Positions 8,036 through 15,359 of a stretch of 30,920 nucleotides of DNA are shown here, piece after piece. The position numbers and the translations under genes are program-made. Origin of the DNA: JBFWPF01 sp050250135 (GTDB lineage Bacteria; Chlamydiota; Chlamydiia; Chlamydiales; JAFEGQ01); contig JBFWPF010000027.1 of the NCBI GenBank assembly GCA_050250135.1, positions 1 to 30,920 on the forward strand, written 5' to 3'. Positions within the stretch are counted from its first letter, which is position 1. Each line of letters opens with the position of its first letter. The notes beneath the pieces are model-generated. The model was not told where the DNA came from. It made no database searches and worked only from the letters and a program-made list of their open reading frames with translations.

Positions 8036-9448
8036 ATGTTTGAAGTCCCTTCGCTGTCGATGCTCACCGATCTCTATCAGCTCACCATGGCTTACGGCTA
8101 CTGGAAGCTGGGGATCGCTGACAAGGGCTCCTGCTTCCACCTCTTCTACCGGACGGCACCCTTTGGAGGGACCTTTGCCGTGGCAGCGGGCCTAGAGTCG
8201 ATCATCGAGGCCTGCCACCGGTTTGGGTTTTCTGAGGAGGACCTCACCTATCTCGCGACCCTAAGAGATGCGAGCGGAGGGCGCCTTCTGCCCGACGATT
8301 TTCTCGACTACCTCTCGGAGCTCACCCTCACCTGCGATATCGATGGGATGCCGGAGGGGACCCTCACCTTTCCCCTGGAGCCGGTGCTTCGGGTCCAGGG
8401 ACCCCTTTTGCAAGCGCAGCTCCTCGAAACCCTCCTCCTCAACCTGACCAATTTTCCGACCCTGATCGCCACCAAGGGGGCCCGCCTCCGCTTAGCAGCG
8501 GGTAGCGATGAGGTGATGGATTTTGGCCTTCGGCGAGCGCAGGGGATCGATGGGGGGATGACGGCGACCCGGGCGAGCTTTATCGGCGGCTGCGACTCGA
8601 CCTCGAACGTAGCGGCGGGCCAGCTCTACGGGATACCGATCCGGGGGACCCATGCCCACAGCTGGGTGATGGCCTTTCCCACCGAGGAGGCCTCCTTTGA
8701 GGCCTATGCCGAGGTGATGCCTGATAATTGCGTCCTGCTCGTCGACACCTACCACACGCTGGAGGGGGTGAAAAAGGCGGCCCGGGTGGGGCAAGCACTC
8801 AAAAAGCAGGGAAAACGCCTCCTCGGGATCCGCCTCGACTCAGGGGATCTCCTCCCCCTCTCTATCGAGAGCCGCAAGATCCTCGACGCAGCCGGCCTGC
8901 AGGATGCAAAAATCGTGGCGAGCAACGAACTCGATGAGGACCAGATTGCCGAGCTCAAAGCGGGCGGTTCGCCGATTTCGATCTGGGGCGTAGGAACCCG
9001 CCTCGTCACCGGCCATCCCCAGGGGGCCCTGGGGGGCGTCTACAAGCTAGCGGCAGTTCAAGAGGGGGGGGAGTGGGTCTACAAGGCAAAGCGGAGCGAC
9101 GATCCCCACAAGGCGACCCCCCCTGGTCGGATGCAGGTGCGCCGCTACTACGGCGATGAGGGGAGGCCGATAGGCGATGCGATCTACGCTCTCGACAAGG
9201 GGATCGAGCCGGCCTGCACCGCGGAGAGTGCCCATTTGGGCAGAAAACCCCTCTCAGGGCCCTATCAGGATCTCCTTGTTCCCGTCCTCCGAAAGGGGCG
9301 GCAGGTCTACAATCCCCCGCCCCTCACTGCGATGCGGGAGCACACGCTCACCCAGCTCAGGGCATTTCCGCAGGAAAAGGAGCCCATCCCTTATTTTGTC
9401 GGGTATGAGCAGGGGCTTTACCATATTTTACAGGAGCTTACCCAATGA
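8036..9448 (+). CDS. pncB: Nicotinate phosphoribosyltransferase
   Basis: This cytoplasmic enzyme joins nicotinate to PRPP, with ATP hydrolysis, to give nicotinate mononucleotide, the committed step of the Preiss-Handler NAD salvage route. The 470-residue length is normal. Recognisable blocks are LTDLYQLTMAYGYWK at 10-24, FYRTAPFGG at 37-45, FGLRRAQGIDG at 163-173 and GTHAHSW at 204-210. By analogy with characterised enzymes, His208 is the residue phosphorylated during the cycle. VDTYHTLEG follows near 236-244. The gene overlaps pncA by 4 bp (ATGA), a sign of translational coupling. Together the two enzymes turn nicotinamide into NaMN. The start has no Shine-Dalgarno sequence and sits 7 bases after a -10-like box, so the transcript may be leaderless. 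Confidence 0.96.
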   Translation: MFEVPSLSMLTDLYQLTMAYGYWKLGIADKGSCFHLFYRTAPFGGTFAVAAGLESIIEACHRFGFSEEDLTYLATLRDASGGRLLPDDFLDYLSELTLTCDIDGMPEGTLTFPLEPVLRVQGPLLQAQLLETLLLNLTNFPTLIATKGARLRLAAGSDEVMDFGLRRAQGIDGGMTATRASFIGGCDSTSNVAAGQLYGIPIRGTHAHSWVMAFPTEEASFEAYAEVMPDNCVLLVDTYHTLEGVKKAARVGQALKKQGKRLLGIRLDSGDLLPLSIESRKILDAAGLQDAKIVASNELDEDQIAELKAGGSPISIWGVGTRLVTGHPQGALGGVYKLAAVQEGGEWVYKAKRSDDPHKATPPGRMQVRRYYGDEGRPIGDAIYALDKGIEPACTAESAHLGRKPLSGPYQDLLVPVLRKGRQVYNPPPLTAMREHTLTQLRAFPQEKEPIPYFVGYEQGLYHILQELTQ

Positions 9449-10068
9449 AATCGTGCCTGATAGTTGTCGACATCCAAAAGGACTTTCTCCCTGGGGGAGC
9501 CCTAGGAGTGAAGGGGGGAGACAAGATCGTCCCGAAAATCAACGCCCTTATCCACCAGTTTGACCACTGCGTTGCCTGTATCGATTGGCATCCAAAGAAC
9601 CACTGCAGCTTTGCCACTACCCACCACAAAAAGGTGGGAGAGCGGGTGAAGGTCGGGGATCTTGAGCAGATCCTCTGGCCGGTCCACTGCGTCCAGAACA
9701 CGCCCGGGGCGGCCTTTGCCGATGAGCTCGACACCTCTACCTTTGAGCAGGTTTTCCACAAGGGGAGCGACCCCGACATCGATAGCTATGGGGCCTTCTT
9801 TGACAACGGCCACAAGCGGGATACGGGGCTCCATGCCTATCTTCAGGATCTGGAGGTGGGCCATCTCTTTGTGGCGGGGCTCACCACCGAGTACTGCGTC
9901 AAGTACACCGCGCTGCAGGCGCGGCAGCTTGGCTACAAGGTCTCTGTCATTCTCGATGCTTGCAAGCCGGTCGAGCTCTCTCCAGGAGATGAGAGCCGTG
10001 CCCTCGAGGAGATGAAGGGGGCTGGGGCAACCCTGATGAGCACCCTCGAATTTCCAGTAGAAAGATAG
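9445..10068 (+). CDS. pncA: Nicotinamidase
   Basis: This cysteine hydrolase of the isochorismatase fold deaminates nicotinamide to nicotinate, feeding the adjacent pncB product. The catalytic triad is visible: Asp9 in VVDIQKDF, Lys106 in FHKGSDPD, and Cys151 in GLTTEYCVKYT. Metal ligands are likely Asp47 and His49 (IDWHP) and His81 (WPVHC). The 207-residue length is typical. The start ATG overlaps the pncB stop, and the stop lies 2 bp before the folA GTG, so the three genes form one transcription unit. The gene looks intact. The location is cytoplasmic. Confidence 0.97.
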   Translation: MKSCLIVVDIQKDFLPGGALGVKGGDKIVPKINALIHQFDHCVACIDWHPKNHCSFATTHHKKVGERVKVGDLEQILWPVHCVQNTPGAAFADELDTSTFEQVFHKGSDPDIDSYGAFFDNGHKRDTGLHAYLQDLEVGHLFVAGLTTEYCVKYTALQARQLGYKVSVILDACKPVELSPGDESRALEEMKGAGATLMSTLEFPVER

Positions 10069-10070
10069 CG

Positions 10071-10736
10071 GTGATTACCCTTGTTGTTGCCGTTTCAGAA
10101 AACGGAGTGATCGGCAAGGGGGGAGGGCTTCCGTGGCATATGCCGGCAGACCTCCGTTTCTTTCGCGAGGTGACCGCTCACTACCCGATGATCATGGGGC
10201 GGAAGACCCGGGAATCGCTGCCTGGGCTTCTTCCGGATAGAGAGCACATCATCCTCACCCGCCAATCGGACTACCAGGCTCCCGGAGCCACCCTTGCCTC
10301 TTCCCTCGAAGAGGCGCTCCAGAGCTGTGGCCCCAGAGTGAGTGTGATTGGGGGCACGGCTGTATTCAACCCCTGATTGCGACCTATCGCCCAGAGGGCA
10401 TCTACAGCTGGTGGCCATCTAGCGGACATCCCTCCTCACCCAGGTCTAAAGACCTGGCCTCGTCACGATGTGCGCTATCTGACTACCATCTGCCGCGCCC
10501 CCTGGACGATAGGTCACAATCAGGGGTTCAAAGAGGCGCTCCCTCTTGCCCACTGCATCCACCTGACCGAGATCCATGCTCAAGTCGACGGCGACACCTT
10601 TTTCCATTTTGACCGGAGGGGCTGGGAGGAGGTTTCCCGCATCCGCCACGAGGCAGACAGCAAAAACCCCTACCCCTACAGCTTCGTCGAGCTAAGGCCA
10701 CAAGCGGTGACCCCTTCAGCTAGGGGAAAGTGGTGA
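10071..10736 (+). pseudogene. folA: Dihydrofolate reductase split by a palindromic element
   Basis: DHFR reduces dihydrofolate to tetrahydrofolate with NADPH. The N-terminal part (GTG at 10071 to a TGA at 10374-10376) carries VIGKGGGLPWHMPADL, with the catalytic Asp, then IMGRKT and VIGGTAVF. The rest resumes after the element with KEALPLAHCIHLTEI, GDTFF and a final YSFVEL. The insertion (10370-10526, duplication TTCAA) falls right after the Gly-Gly cofactor-binding motif. Removing 162 bp (element plus one duplication) restores a continuous frame of 167 residues, close to the usual 159. The only in-frame stop is the TGA inside the left terminal repeat, with a TTG immediately after it. Full product would need readthrough of that TGA and would carry a 54-residue insert, so activity is doubtful. 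The last ~20 codons overlap the convergent ATPase gene. Confidence 0.93.
10370..10526 (+). mobile_element. 157-bp palindromic MITE-like element, copy A (in folA)
   Basis: The ends are inverted repeats of about 23-30 bp: CCCCTGATTGCGACCTATCG inward from the left, and CCCCTGATTGTGACCTATCG inward from the right. The perfect 5-bp direct repeat TTCAA flanks it (10365-10369 and 10527-10531). The rest forms one long imperfect palindrome around CCAGGTCTAAAGACCTGG. It carries no transposase, so it must be mobilised in trans. It is identical, base for base, to copy B at 15861-16017. In the folA frame it reads TGA then an open stretch; in another forward frame it has no stop at all. Confidence 0.95.
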
Positions 10737-11815
10737 TCTCCTGGGGAGACGACATAGAGGTGCTCAAGCTTTAGGTCAGCCATAGCGGTCTTCATCGACG
10801 CGGTGAGCTTAGGCTGGTCGGAATACTTGAACTCATAACCGATCCGCTTTCCTCCTTGCAGGAGGAGTAAGTCGAGTGCAGCCCCCGATTGCGTTGCCCA
10901 AAAGTAGCATTCCTCAATGGCAGCTCCCTTTTCCCGGATCACCTCCTCGAGGGCAAATCCCTCCCAGAACGCCCCCAGTTTGGGATGGGTATCGAGTTCC
11001 CTCTCGTTATGAACGCCGACCAGTGTGTGAAGGAGGCCACTATCGCGGAAGTAGATCTTGGGGGACTTGATTTGCCTTTTCCCCAGGTTCTCGTACCAGG
11101 GTGTTAAGACCCGAACCATGAAGGTGCCGGCCAAAATATCGAGATAGTGGCGGACTGTAGGGGCCGAAATCTGCAGGGAGCGGGCAAGCTCACTCGCATT
11201 GAAGAGTTGTCCGTGGTAGTGGGCGAGCATGAGCCAGAAGCGGCGGAGCTGGGCGGGAGGGATGCGGAAGCCCAGGCTGGGAATATCCCGCTCGAGGAAG
11301 GTCTGGACGAGCGCTTGGCGCCACAGAAAGCTCTCCTCATCCGACTGGGCCAAAAAGGAGCGGGGAAAACCCCCGCGCAGCCAGAGGAGGGGAAGGTGAT
11401 CACTCTCAGAGAGGGAAAAGGGCATCAGCTCGATGTAGCCGATCCGTCCGGCAAGGGTTTCAGAAGATTGCCGGATGAGATCGCGAGAGGCGCTCCCCAC
11501 AATCAGGAACCTTCGCCCCGCCCCCTTCTCGTCGACCAGGACCCGTAGAACAGGGAAAAGGTTGGGACGGAGCTGGATCTCATCGATCACGATCAGGCAG
11601 TCCTTAAGCTTGGAGAGGGCAAGCATCGGGTTATCGAGCTTAGCTAGATCGAGCGGGTTTTCTAGATCAAATCGGTAGACCTTTTGGTGCCCATTTGCCT
11701 CGATAAACATCTGGGCCAGGGTCGTTTTCCCCACCTGCCGCGGCCCAAGCAGTCCACATACAGGGTGGACCTTGAGTTGTATCTCGATCTGTTTGAGGTA
11801 CTTGGGTCTCTTCAT
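10676..11815 (-). CDS. AAA family ATPase with DUF4143 (379 aa)
   Basis: The N-terminal AAA-type domain has Walker A GPRQVGKTT at residues 24-32 and Walker B LIVIDEIQ near 74-81. A sensor-like Ser (IVGSASRD) follows. The C-terminal half matches the DUF4143 layout: a winged-helix-like stretch (LARSLQISAPTVRHYLDIL) and an endonuclease-like core (ALDLLLLQGGKRIGYEFKYS). Such proteins are very common in symbionts and free-living bacteria, and their role is unproven; they often sit in accessory or defence-like regions. The ATG at 11815 is directly preceded by AGGGA. The 3' end overlaps the folA tail by 61 bp in convergent orientation. A 7-bp inverted repeat at 11833-11851 lies just upstream. The gene appears intact. 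Confidence 0.9.
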   Translation of the reverse strand: MKRPKYLKQIEIQLKVHPVCGLLGPRQVGKTTLAQMFIEANGHQKVYRFDLENPLDLAKLDNPMLALSKLKDCLIVIDEIQLRPNLFPVLRVLVDEKGAGRRFLIVGSASRDLIRQSSETLAGRIGYIELMPFSLSESDHLPLLWLRGGFPRSFLAQSDEESFLWRQALVQTFLERDIPSLGFRIPPAQLRRFWLMLAHYHGQLFNASELARSLQISAPTVRHYLDILAGTFMVRVLTPWYENLGKRQIKSPKIYFRDSGLLHTLVGVHNERELDTHPKLGAFWEGFALEEVIREKGAAIEECYFWATQSGAALDLLLLQGGKRIGYEFKYSDQPKLTASMKTAMADLKLEHLYVVSPGDHHFPLAEGVTACGLSSTKL

Positions 11816-11832
11816 TCCCTAAACCATGCAAT

Positions 11833-11851
11833 TTGAAAGCTTACCTTTCAA
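11833..11851. repeat. Short inverted repeat upstream of the DUF4143 ATPase
   Basis: TTGAAAG and CTTTCAA are separated by 5 bases, 18 bp before the ATG at 11815. On the minus strand the distal arm gives TTGAAA, followed 17 bases later by CATGGT and 7 bases later by the ATG, so it may overlap a weak promoter. It could be an operator or chance. Confidence 0.3.
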
Positions 11852-11874
11852 TTTACAGGGTAATGAGGTGGCGG

Positions 11875-13005
11875 TCAAGGGTGTAGGGCTGAGCGGTAGC
11901 GGCGCCAGAGGGCCACTGACCCTAGGAGGAGTAGGGCGGCCGGTATCAGGAGCCAGAGGGGCCTTCCGGGCTTGAGCTCCTCAGGCGGCGAGGCCGGTGT
12001 TGCGGGTGCTGGCGGCTCGGTAGAGGGCGGGGGCTCTTCAGGGGGTGGCGCCGGGGGCGGGGTGGGTACTCTCACGACCTCCTCCGATTGCAGCAGAAGA
12101 TGGAGGGAGCCAGCAGTGAGGAGGAGGTTGGAGATCACCCCCTCTTGTGGGGGGATGGAGATCGACTCCACCCTCTCATTGCTCGCCACGTTCCACAGAG
12201 TGATAGCCCCCGTCTCCTTCGACGCAAGGGCCAGTTGCTCGGTGCTGAAGTCGTAGCTTAGGTAGTCGAAGGGAGAGGTGTTGAAGGTAATGTGACTAGT
12301 GGGTGTATAGAAAGTAACCTCATTCTCTTCGGAGACTAGGGCACATCCATTCGTAGTGCGCGCCAACCACTCGGCAGGCTTGCTCTCCTCAACCTTCCCG
12401 TCCTCTAGGGCCAAGATCTCACAGTTGCCCACCACCTCGTCTTGGAGGAAAATCCGATCGCCAACGCAGTGGACGAGTCTCGAATGGTCGTCACCTGGGT
12501 AGCTCCTATCCCACAGCTTGTTCCCCTCCCGGTCGTAGGCGGCCAGTATGACCTCGCTGTCGCGTCGGAGCACAGCAGCAAATCCCTTTGGGCCTAGGGC
12601 CACATCCTTGACCTCTCCCTGCAGATCAAAGGTGCGTTTGTCGTTACCCTCTACAACCACAATCGAATTGGGGTGGGCCACCTCGGAGTAGGCGAACGCC
12701 CCCTCTTCGGTCAGCCATTCGGTAATACAGGTGATCCCTCCCTGACTCACGCTCTCCAGGTCGCGATTGCCAAAAGGCTCCCCCTTGAGGAGTTCCCCTC
12801 CTCTTTTCGTAACAAAAAGGAGCTCGGTCTTATTCAAGGGGGCAACGAAGAGGGTAGGGCCTGTTTCCCGCCTAGACAGAGGGGCAGAGCCCCAGTACAC
12901 CCTATTGACCTTGTCGGCTGTAATCGCGAACAGCTCCCCATGGCCGCCAATGGTAGGGGCATTATCTCCGGTGTAGGAATGAATAATACGCTGTATAGGT
13001 TTCAA
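11875..13005 (-). CDS. Propeller-like protein with Pro-rich linker and C-terminal membrane anchor
   Basis: The family is not firmly recognised. About 310 residues have the alternating short beta-strand pattern of a WD40/PQQ-like propeller, with phrases such as LAAYDREGNKLWDRS and LASKETGAITLWNVASNE typical of repeat blades. A Pro/Glu/Ala-rich linker (PTPPPAPPPEEPPP region) follows, then one membrane segment (LWLLIPAALLLLGSVALW) and a short basic tail. With no N-terminal signal peptide, the anchor is a tail anchor and the propeller probably faces the cytoplasm. I start it at TTG 13005 (376 aa): AAAGGA lies about 9 bases upstream and a good promoter lies at 13028-13056. An ATG 24 codons further upstream would lie ahead of that promoter. 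It may be a scaffold or sensor; no enzyme motif is seen. Confidence 0.75.
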   Translation of the reverse strand: MKPIQRIIHSYTGDNAPTIGGHGELFAITADKVNRVYWGSAPLSRRETGPTLFVAPLNKTELLFVTKRGGELLKGEPFGNRDLESVSQGGITCITEWLTEEGAFAYSEVAHPNSIVVVEGNDKRTFDLQGEVKDVALGPKGFAAVLRRDSEVILAAYDREGNKLWDRSYPGDDHSRLVHCVGDRIFLQDEVVGNCEILALEDGKVEESKPAEWLARTTNGCALVSEENEVTFYTPTSHITFNTSPFDYLSYDFSTEQLALASKETGAITLWNVASNERVESISIPPQEGVISNLLLTAGSLHLLLQSEEVVRVPTPPPAPPPEEPPPSTEPPAPATPASPPEELKPGRPLWLLIPAALLLLGSVALWRRYRSALHP

Positions 13006-13027
13006 AATTCTTTTTCCTTTCGCAAAG

Positions 13028-13056
13028 ATTATGTAATAAATGGGATTTTGTTGCAA
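13028..13056 (-). promoter_or_regulatory. Sigma-70-like promoter of the propeller gene
   Basis: TTGCAA-N17-CATAAT lies on the minus strand. Predicted transcription starts about 15 bases before the AAAGGA ribosome site and the TTG start at 13005. This decides the start codon: the upstream ATG at 13077 would not be transcribed from this promoter. Confidence 0.55.
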
Positions 13057-13105
13057 GAGGGTAGGGGCGCTTTTCAAAAAATCCTTTAGCGTGCATGAGG
13101 GGTCT

Positions 13106-14506
13106 ATGGTCCTCCCCCCACCCTTAGAGAGTTATGGAGATAGCGGGCTGACCGGCCTTTGGGAGCTCCTAGCGGGCCGGGCCTCTGCGGTCCCCTTCAA
13201 TCTGGTGGCCTTCATCCTATTTGGTCTGGCGGTGATCCACACCTTCTTGTGCAGCCGCTTCTCCCACCTTGCCCACTACCTGGAGAAGCGCCATATCGAA
13301 AAGGCTATCGCCAGGGGGAAGGGGGAGGGAGAGGTCAGTTTTTGGGCCGAGGTCTGCTCCTTTTTGGGAGAGGTAGAGGTGGTCTTTGGCCTCTGGTGCA
13401 TCCCGCTGCTGATTGCGATGCTCGCCACCTACGATTGGGCGACGACGATGGCCTATGTCAACAGCCGGAGCTTTACCGAGCCCCTCTTTATCATGATCAT
13501 CATGGTGATCGCCTCGACGCGGCCGATTCTCCGATTGGCCGAGGGGATGATCAGGGGGGTCGCACGAGTTGGGGGAGGGGGGCCTAGGGCCTGGTGGTTC
13601 TCGCTGTTGACGGTGGGGCCCCTTTTGGGATCGGTGATCACCGAGCCGGCAGCGATGACGATCTGCGCCCTATTGATGGCTCGTCAGTTTTACGCACGCC
13701 ATCCCCGCAAGCTCTTCGCCTATGCGACGCTGGGGCTCCTCTTTACCAACATTTCGGTGGGGGGGGTGCTGACCAACTTTGCCGCCCCTCCGGTGCTGAT
13801 TGTGGCGGAGCGGTGGGGTTTTGGGGCGGCCTATATGTTCACCACCTTTGGGTGGAGGGCGATTGTGGGGGTAGTGGTGGCCAATGCCCTCTATTTTTCC
13901 CTCTTCTACCGGGAGTTTGATCGGCTTAGAGCCCCACCCCCTCCGCCGGTTGGCGAGGAAGGGACGGGAGAGAAGCCGATTCCGATCTGGGTAACGGCGG
14001 TCCATGTAGCGGTGCTGGGGTGGGAGGTTTTTGTCGCTCACGACACGGTGATTGCCATCGGCACTCTCCTCCTCTTCCTCGGCTTTCACCAGGCGACCGC
14101 TCCCCATCAGAGTCCGCTGAGTTTGCGTCAGCCGCTGCTGGTGGGACTCTTTTTGGCAGGTCTTGTGATATTGGGGGGATTGCAGGGGTGGTGGATAGCC
14201 CCCCTCCTGGGCGGCCTCTCCGAATTTCCCCTGATGCTTCTGTCGATTTTCCTGACCGCCATTAATGACAATGCCGAGATCACCTACCTGAGTTCCTTGA
14301 TTCCCAACTTTAGTGAGGCGATGAAGTACGCGGTGATCGCTGGTGCGGTCACAGGGGGGGGATTAACGGTGATCGCCAACGCCCCGAACCTGATCGGGGT
14401 GCAGACCTGCCGTCGCTATTTTGAGGATGGGATCTCTCCCCTCTGGCTCTTCCTCGGCGCCTTCCTTCCGATGGTGGTGATGGGGCTGGCCTTTACCCTG
14501 CTTTGA
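13106..14506 (+). CDS. Putative Na+/H+ antiporter (466 aa)
   Basis: This is a polytopic inner-membrane protein with about 11-12 hydrophobic segments. Its blocks match the putative Na+/H+ antiporter family PF07399 as I recall it: the EPAAMTICALLMARQFY segment, GLLFTNISVGGVLTNFAAPPVL in the middle, and NDNAEITYL followed by a gly-rich helix (GAVTGGGLTVIANAPN) near the C-terminus. The acidic and polar residues in these helices are the likely ion pathway. I use the ATG at 13106, which has GAGGGG just upstream; the frame is open for 22 codons further back but overlaps the divergent promoter. The 3' end overlaps the convergent toxin gene by 14 bp. The presumed role is sodium and pH homeostasis. Confidence 0.85.
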   Translation: MVLPPPLESYGDSGLTGLWELLAGRASAVPFNLVAFILFGLAVIHTFLCSRFSHLAHYLEKRHIEKAIARGKGEGEVSFWAEVCSFLGEVEVVFGLWCIPLLIAMLATYDWATTMAYVNSRSFTEPLFIMIIMVIASTRPILRLAEGMIRGVARVGGGGPRAWWFSLLTVGPLLGSVITEPAAMTICALLMARQFYARHPRKLFAYATLGLLFTNISVGGVLTNFAAPPVLIVAERWGFGAAYMFTTFGWRAIVGVVVANALYFSLFYREFDRLRAPPPPPVGEEGTGEKPIPIWVTAVHVAVLGWEVFVAHDTVIAIGTLLLFLGFHQATAPHQSPLSLRQPLLVGLFLAGLVILGGLQGWWIAPLLGGLSEFPLMLLSIFLTAINDNAEITYLSSLIPNFSEAMKYAVIAGAVTGGGLTVIANAPNLIGVQTCRRYFEDGISPLWLFLGAFLPMVVMGLAFTLL

Positions 14507-15359
14507 TACGGTGAGCCATGCTCTTGAAGAGGGCAGGAGTCCACACAGAAAGGAGAGCTGGGTCGGGGATAAAGGGAGAGAGATCTCGCTTAGCGGCCTC
14601 GACATTGAGGTCAGTGGCTCTCCTTTCTACTCGCTCTCTCACCTCTGCTATCGTAAGGGAGCCTCTTTCGGGATAGTGACCCGTTTGGCGCATCCGGGCC
14701 TCAAGATGGGCCAGATGGACCGGAATATCCTGTCCTATGAACCAGAGGAAATCCCACCAGTCCCTGCCCTTAACTCGCCCTTCCCATTCACGGCAGAGGA
14801 GGGCATGGAGCTTCCCAGCAAATAGATCGGGTTTGGAGAGAGTGTAGACCGAAAAAGGAAGGGGTTGCAACAGATAGGCCTCCTCAGTTCTAAAGTGAGG
14901 TGGGGGGTCAGTATCGATCTCTACCCGAATCTTGAGCTGTTCCCCTAGGTGGATTCCCTTCAGCTCGAGCTCCGGTATTTCAGTTTGGAGGAGCAGCTCG
15001 AGCGTATTCGCTTTTAGAAAGGCTGATTGAATGGCCGACTCGTGAGACTTTGGTTTGATGTGAGCCGAGATGGGGACCCCAAAGGAGAGGAGTTCCTGTG
15101 AAACCCCTTCAAGGTAGGACTGTAGGGAAAAGCTGGGGTTCGGTTTTAGGAGGGTAAAATCGAGGTCCTCGCTAAATCGATTCAGCCCATATAAGAGGCG
15201 GAGGGCAGTTTCCCCGTAAAAACCGGCATGCTCGAAGAACTTAGTCCTCCAAAGGCCCAGTAGAGCCACCTGTTGCAGGATCTGTCGGAGGGTCCGCTTT
15301 GCTTCAGCCTGAGTCTTATGGGGAAGTTGCCGATAGAAGTTAAGAAGGAGTTCGTTCAT
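14493..15359 (-). CDS. abiEii: AbiEii/AbiGii-type nucleotidyltransferase toxin (288 aa)
   Basis: This is the toxin of a type IV toxin-antitoxin or abortive-infection pair, a DNA polymerase beta-fold nucleotidyltransferase. The signature RFSEDLDFTL near residues 62-71 carries the metal-binding Asp pair after the ALRLLYG helix. A later GRDWWDFLWF block, also typical, lies at about 200-210. Such toxins transfer nucleotides to RNA (GTP-binding, tRNA-modifying in studied cases) and stop growth during phage infection. The start overlaps the antitoxin stop by 4 bp (ATGA). The gene is full length and intact, although its antitoxin is split by a mobile element. That raises the question of whether the toxin is still controlled or has been silenced. 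The 3' end overlaps the antiporter gene by 14 bp. Confidence 0.88.
   Translation of the reverse strand: MNELLLNFYRQLPHKTQAEAKRTLRQILQQVALLGLWRTKFFEHAGFYGETALRLLYGLNRFSEDLDFTLLKPNPSFSLQSYLEGVSQELLSFGVPISAHIKPKSHESAIQSAFLKANTLELLLQTEIPELELKGIHLGEQLKIRVEIDTDPPPHFRTEEAYLLQPLPFSVYTLSKPDLFAGKLHALLCREWEGRVKGRDWWDFLWFIGQDIPVHLAHLEARMRQTGHYPERGSLTIAEVRERVERRATDLNVEAAKRDLSPFIPDPALLSVWTPALFKSMAHRIKAG

Noticed and set aside
10370..10526. Palindromic element as an integron attC site, a CRISPR unit or a small protein gene
   Set aside because: It has target duplications, fixed length and transposon-like inverted ends, with no array structure. Substitutions between copies mostly change amino acids in either open frame, so it is not evidently a conserved protein gene.
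10370..10526. Tn3-family origin of the element, suggested by the 5-bp duplications
   Set aside because: Tn3 ends begin with GGGG read inward. Here they begin with CCCC and share no further recognisable Tn3 end sequence.
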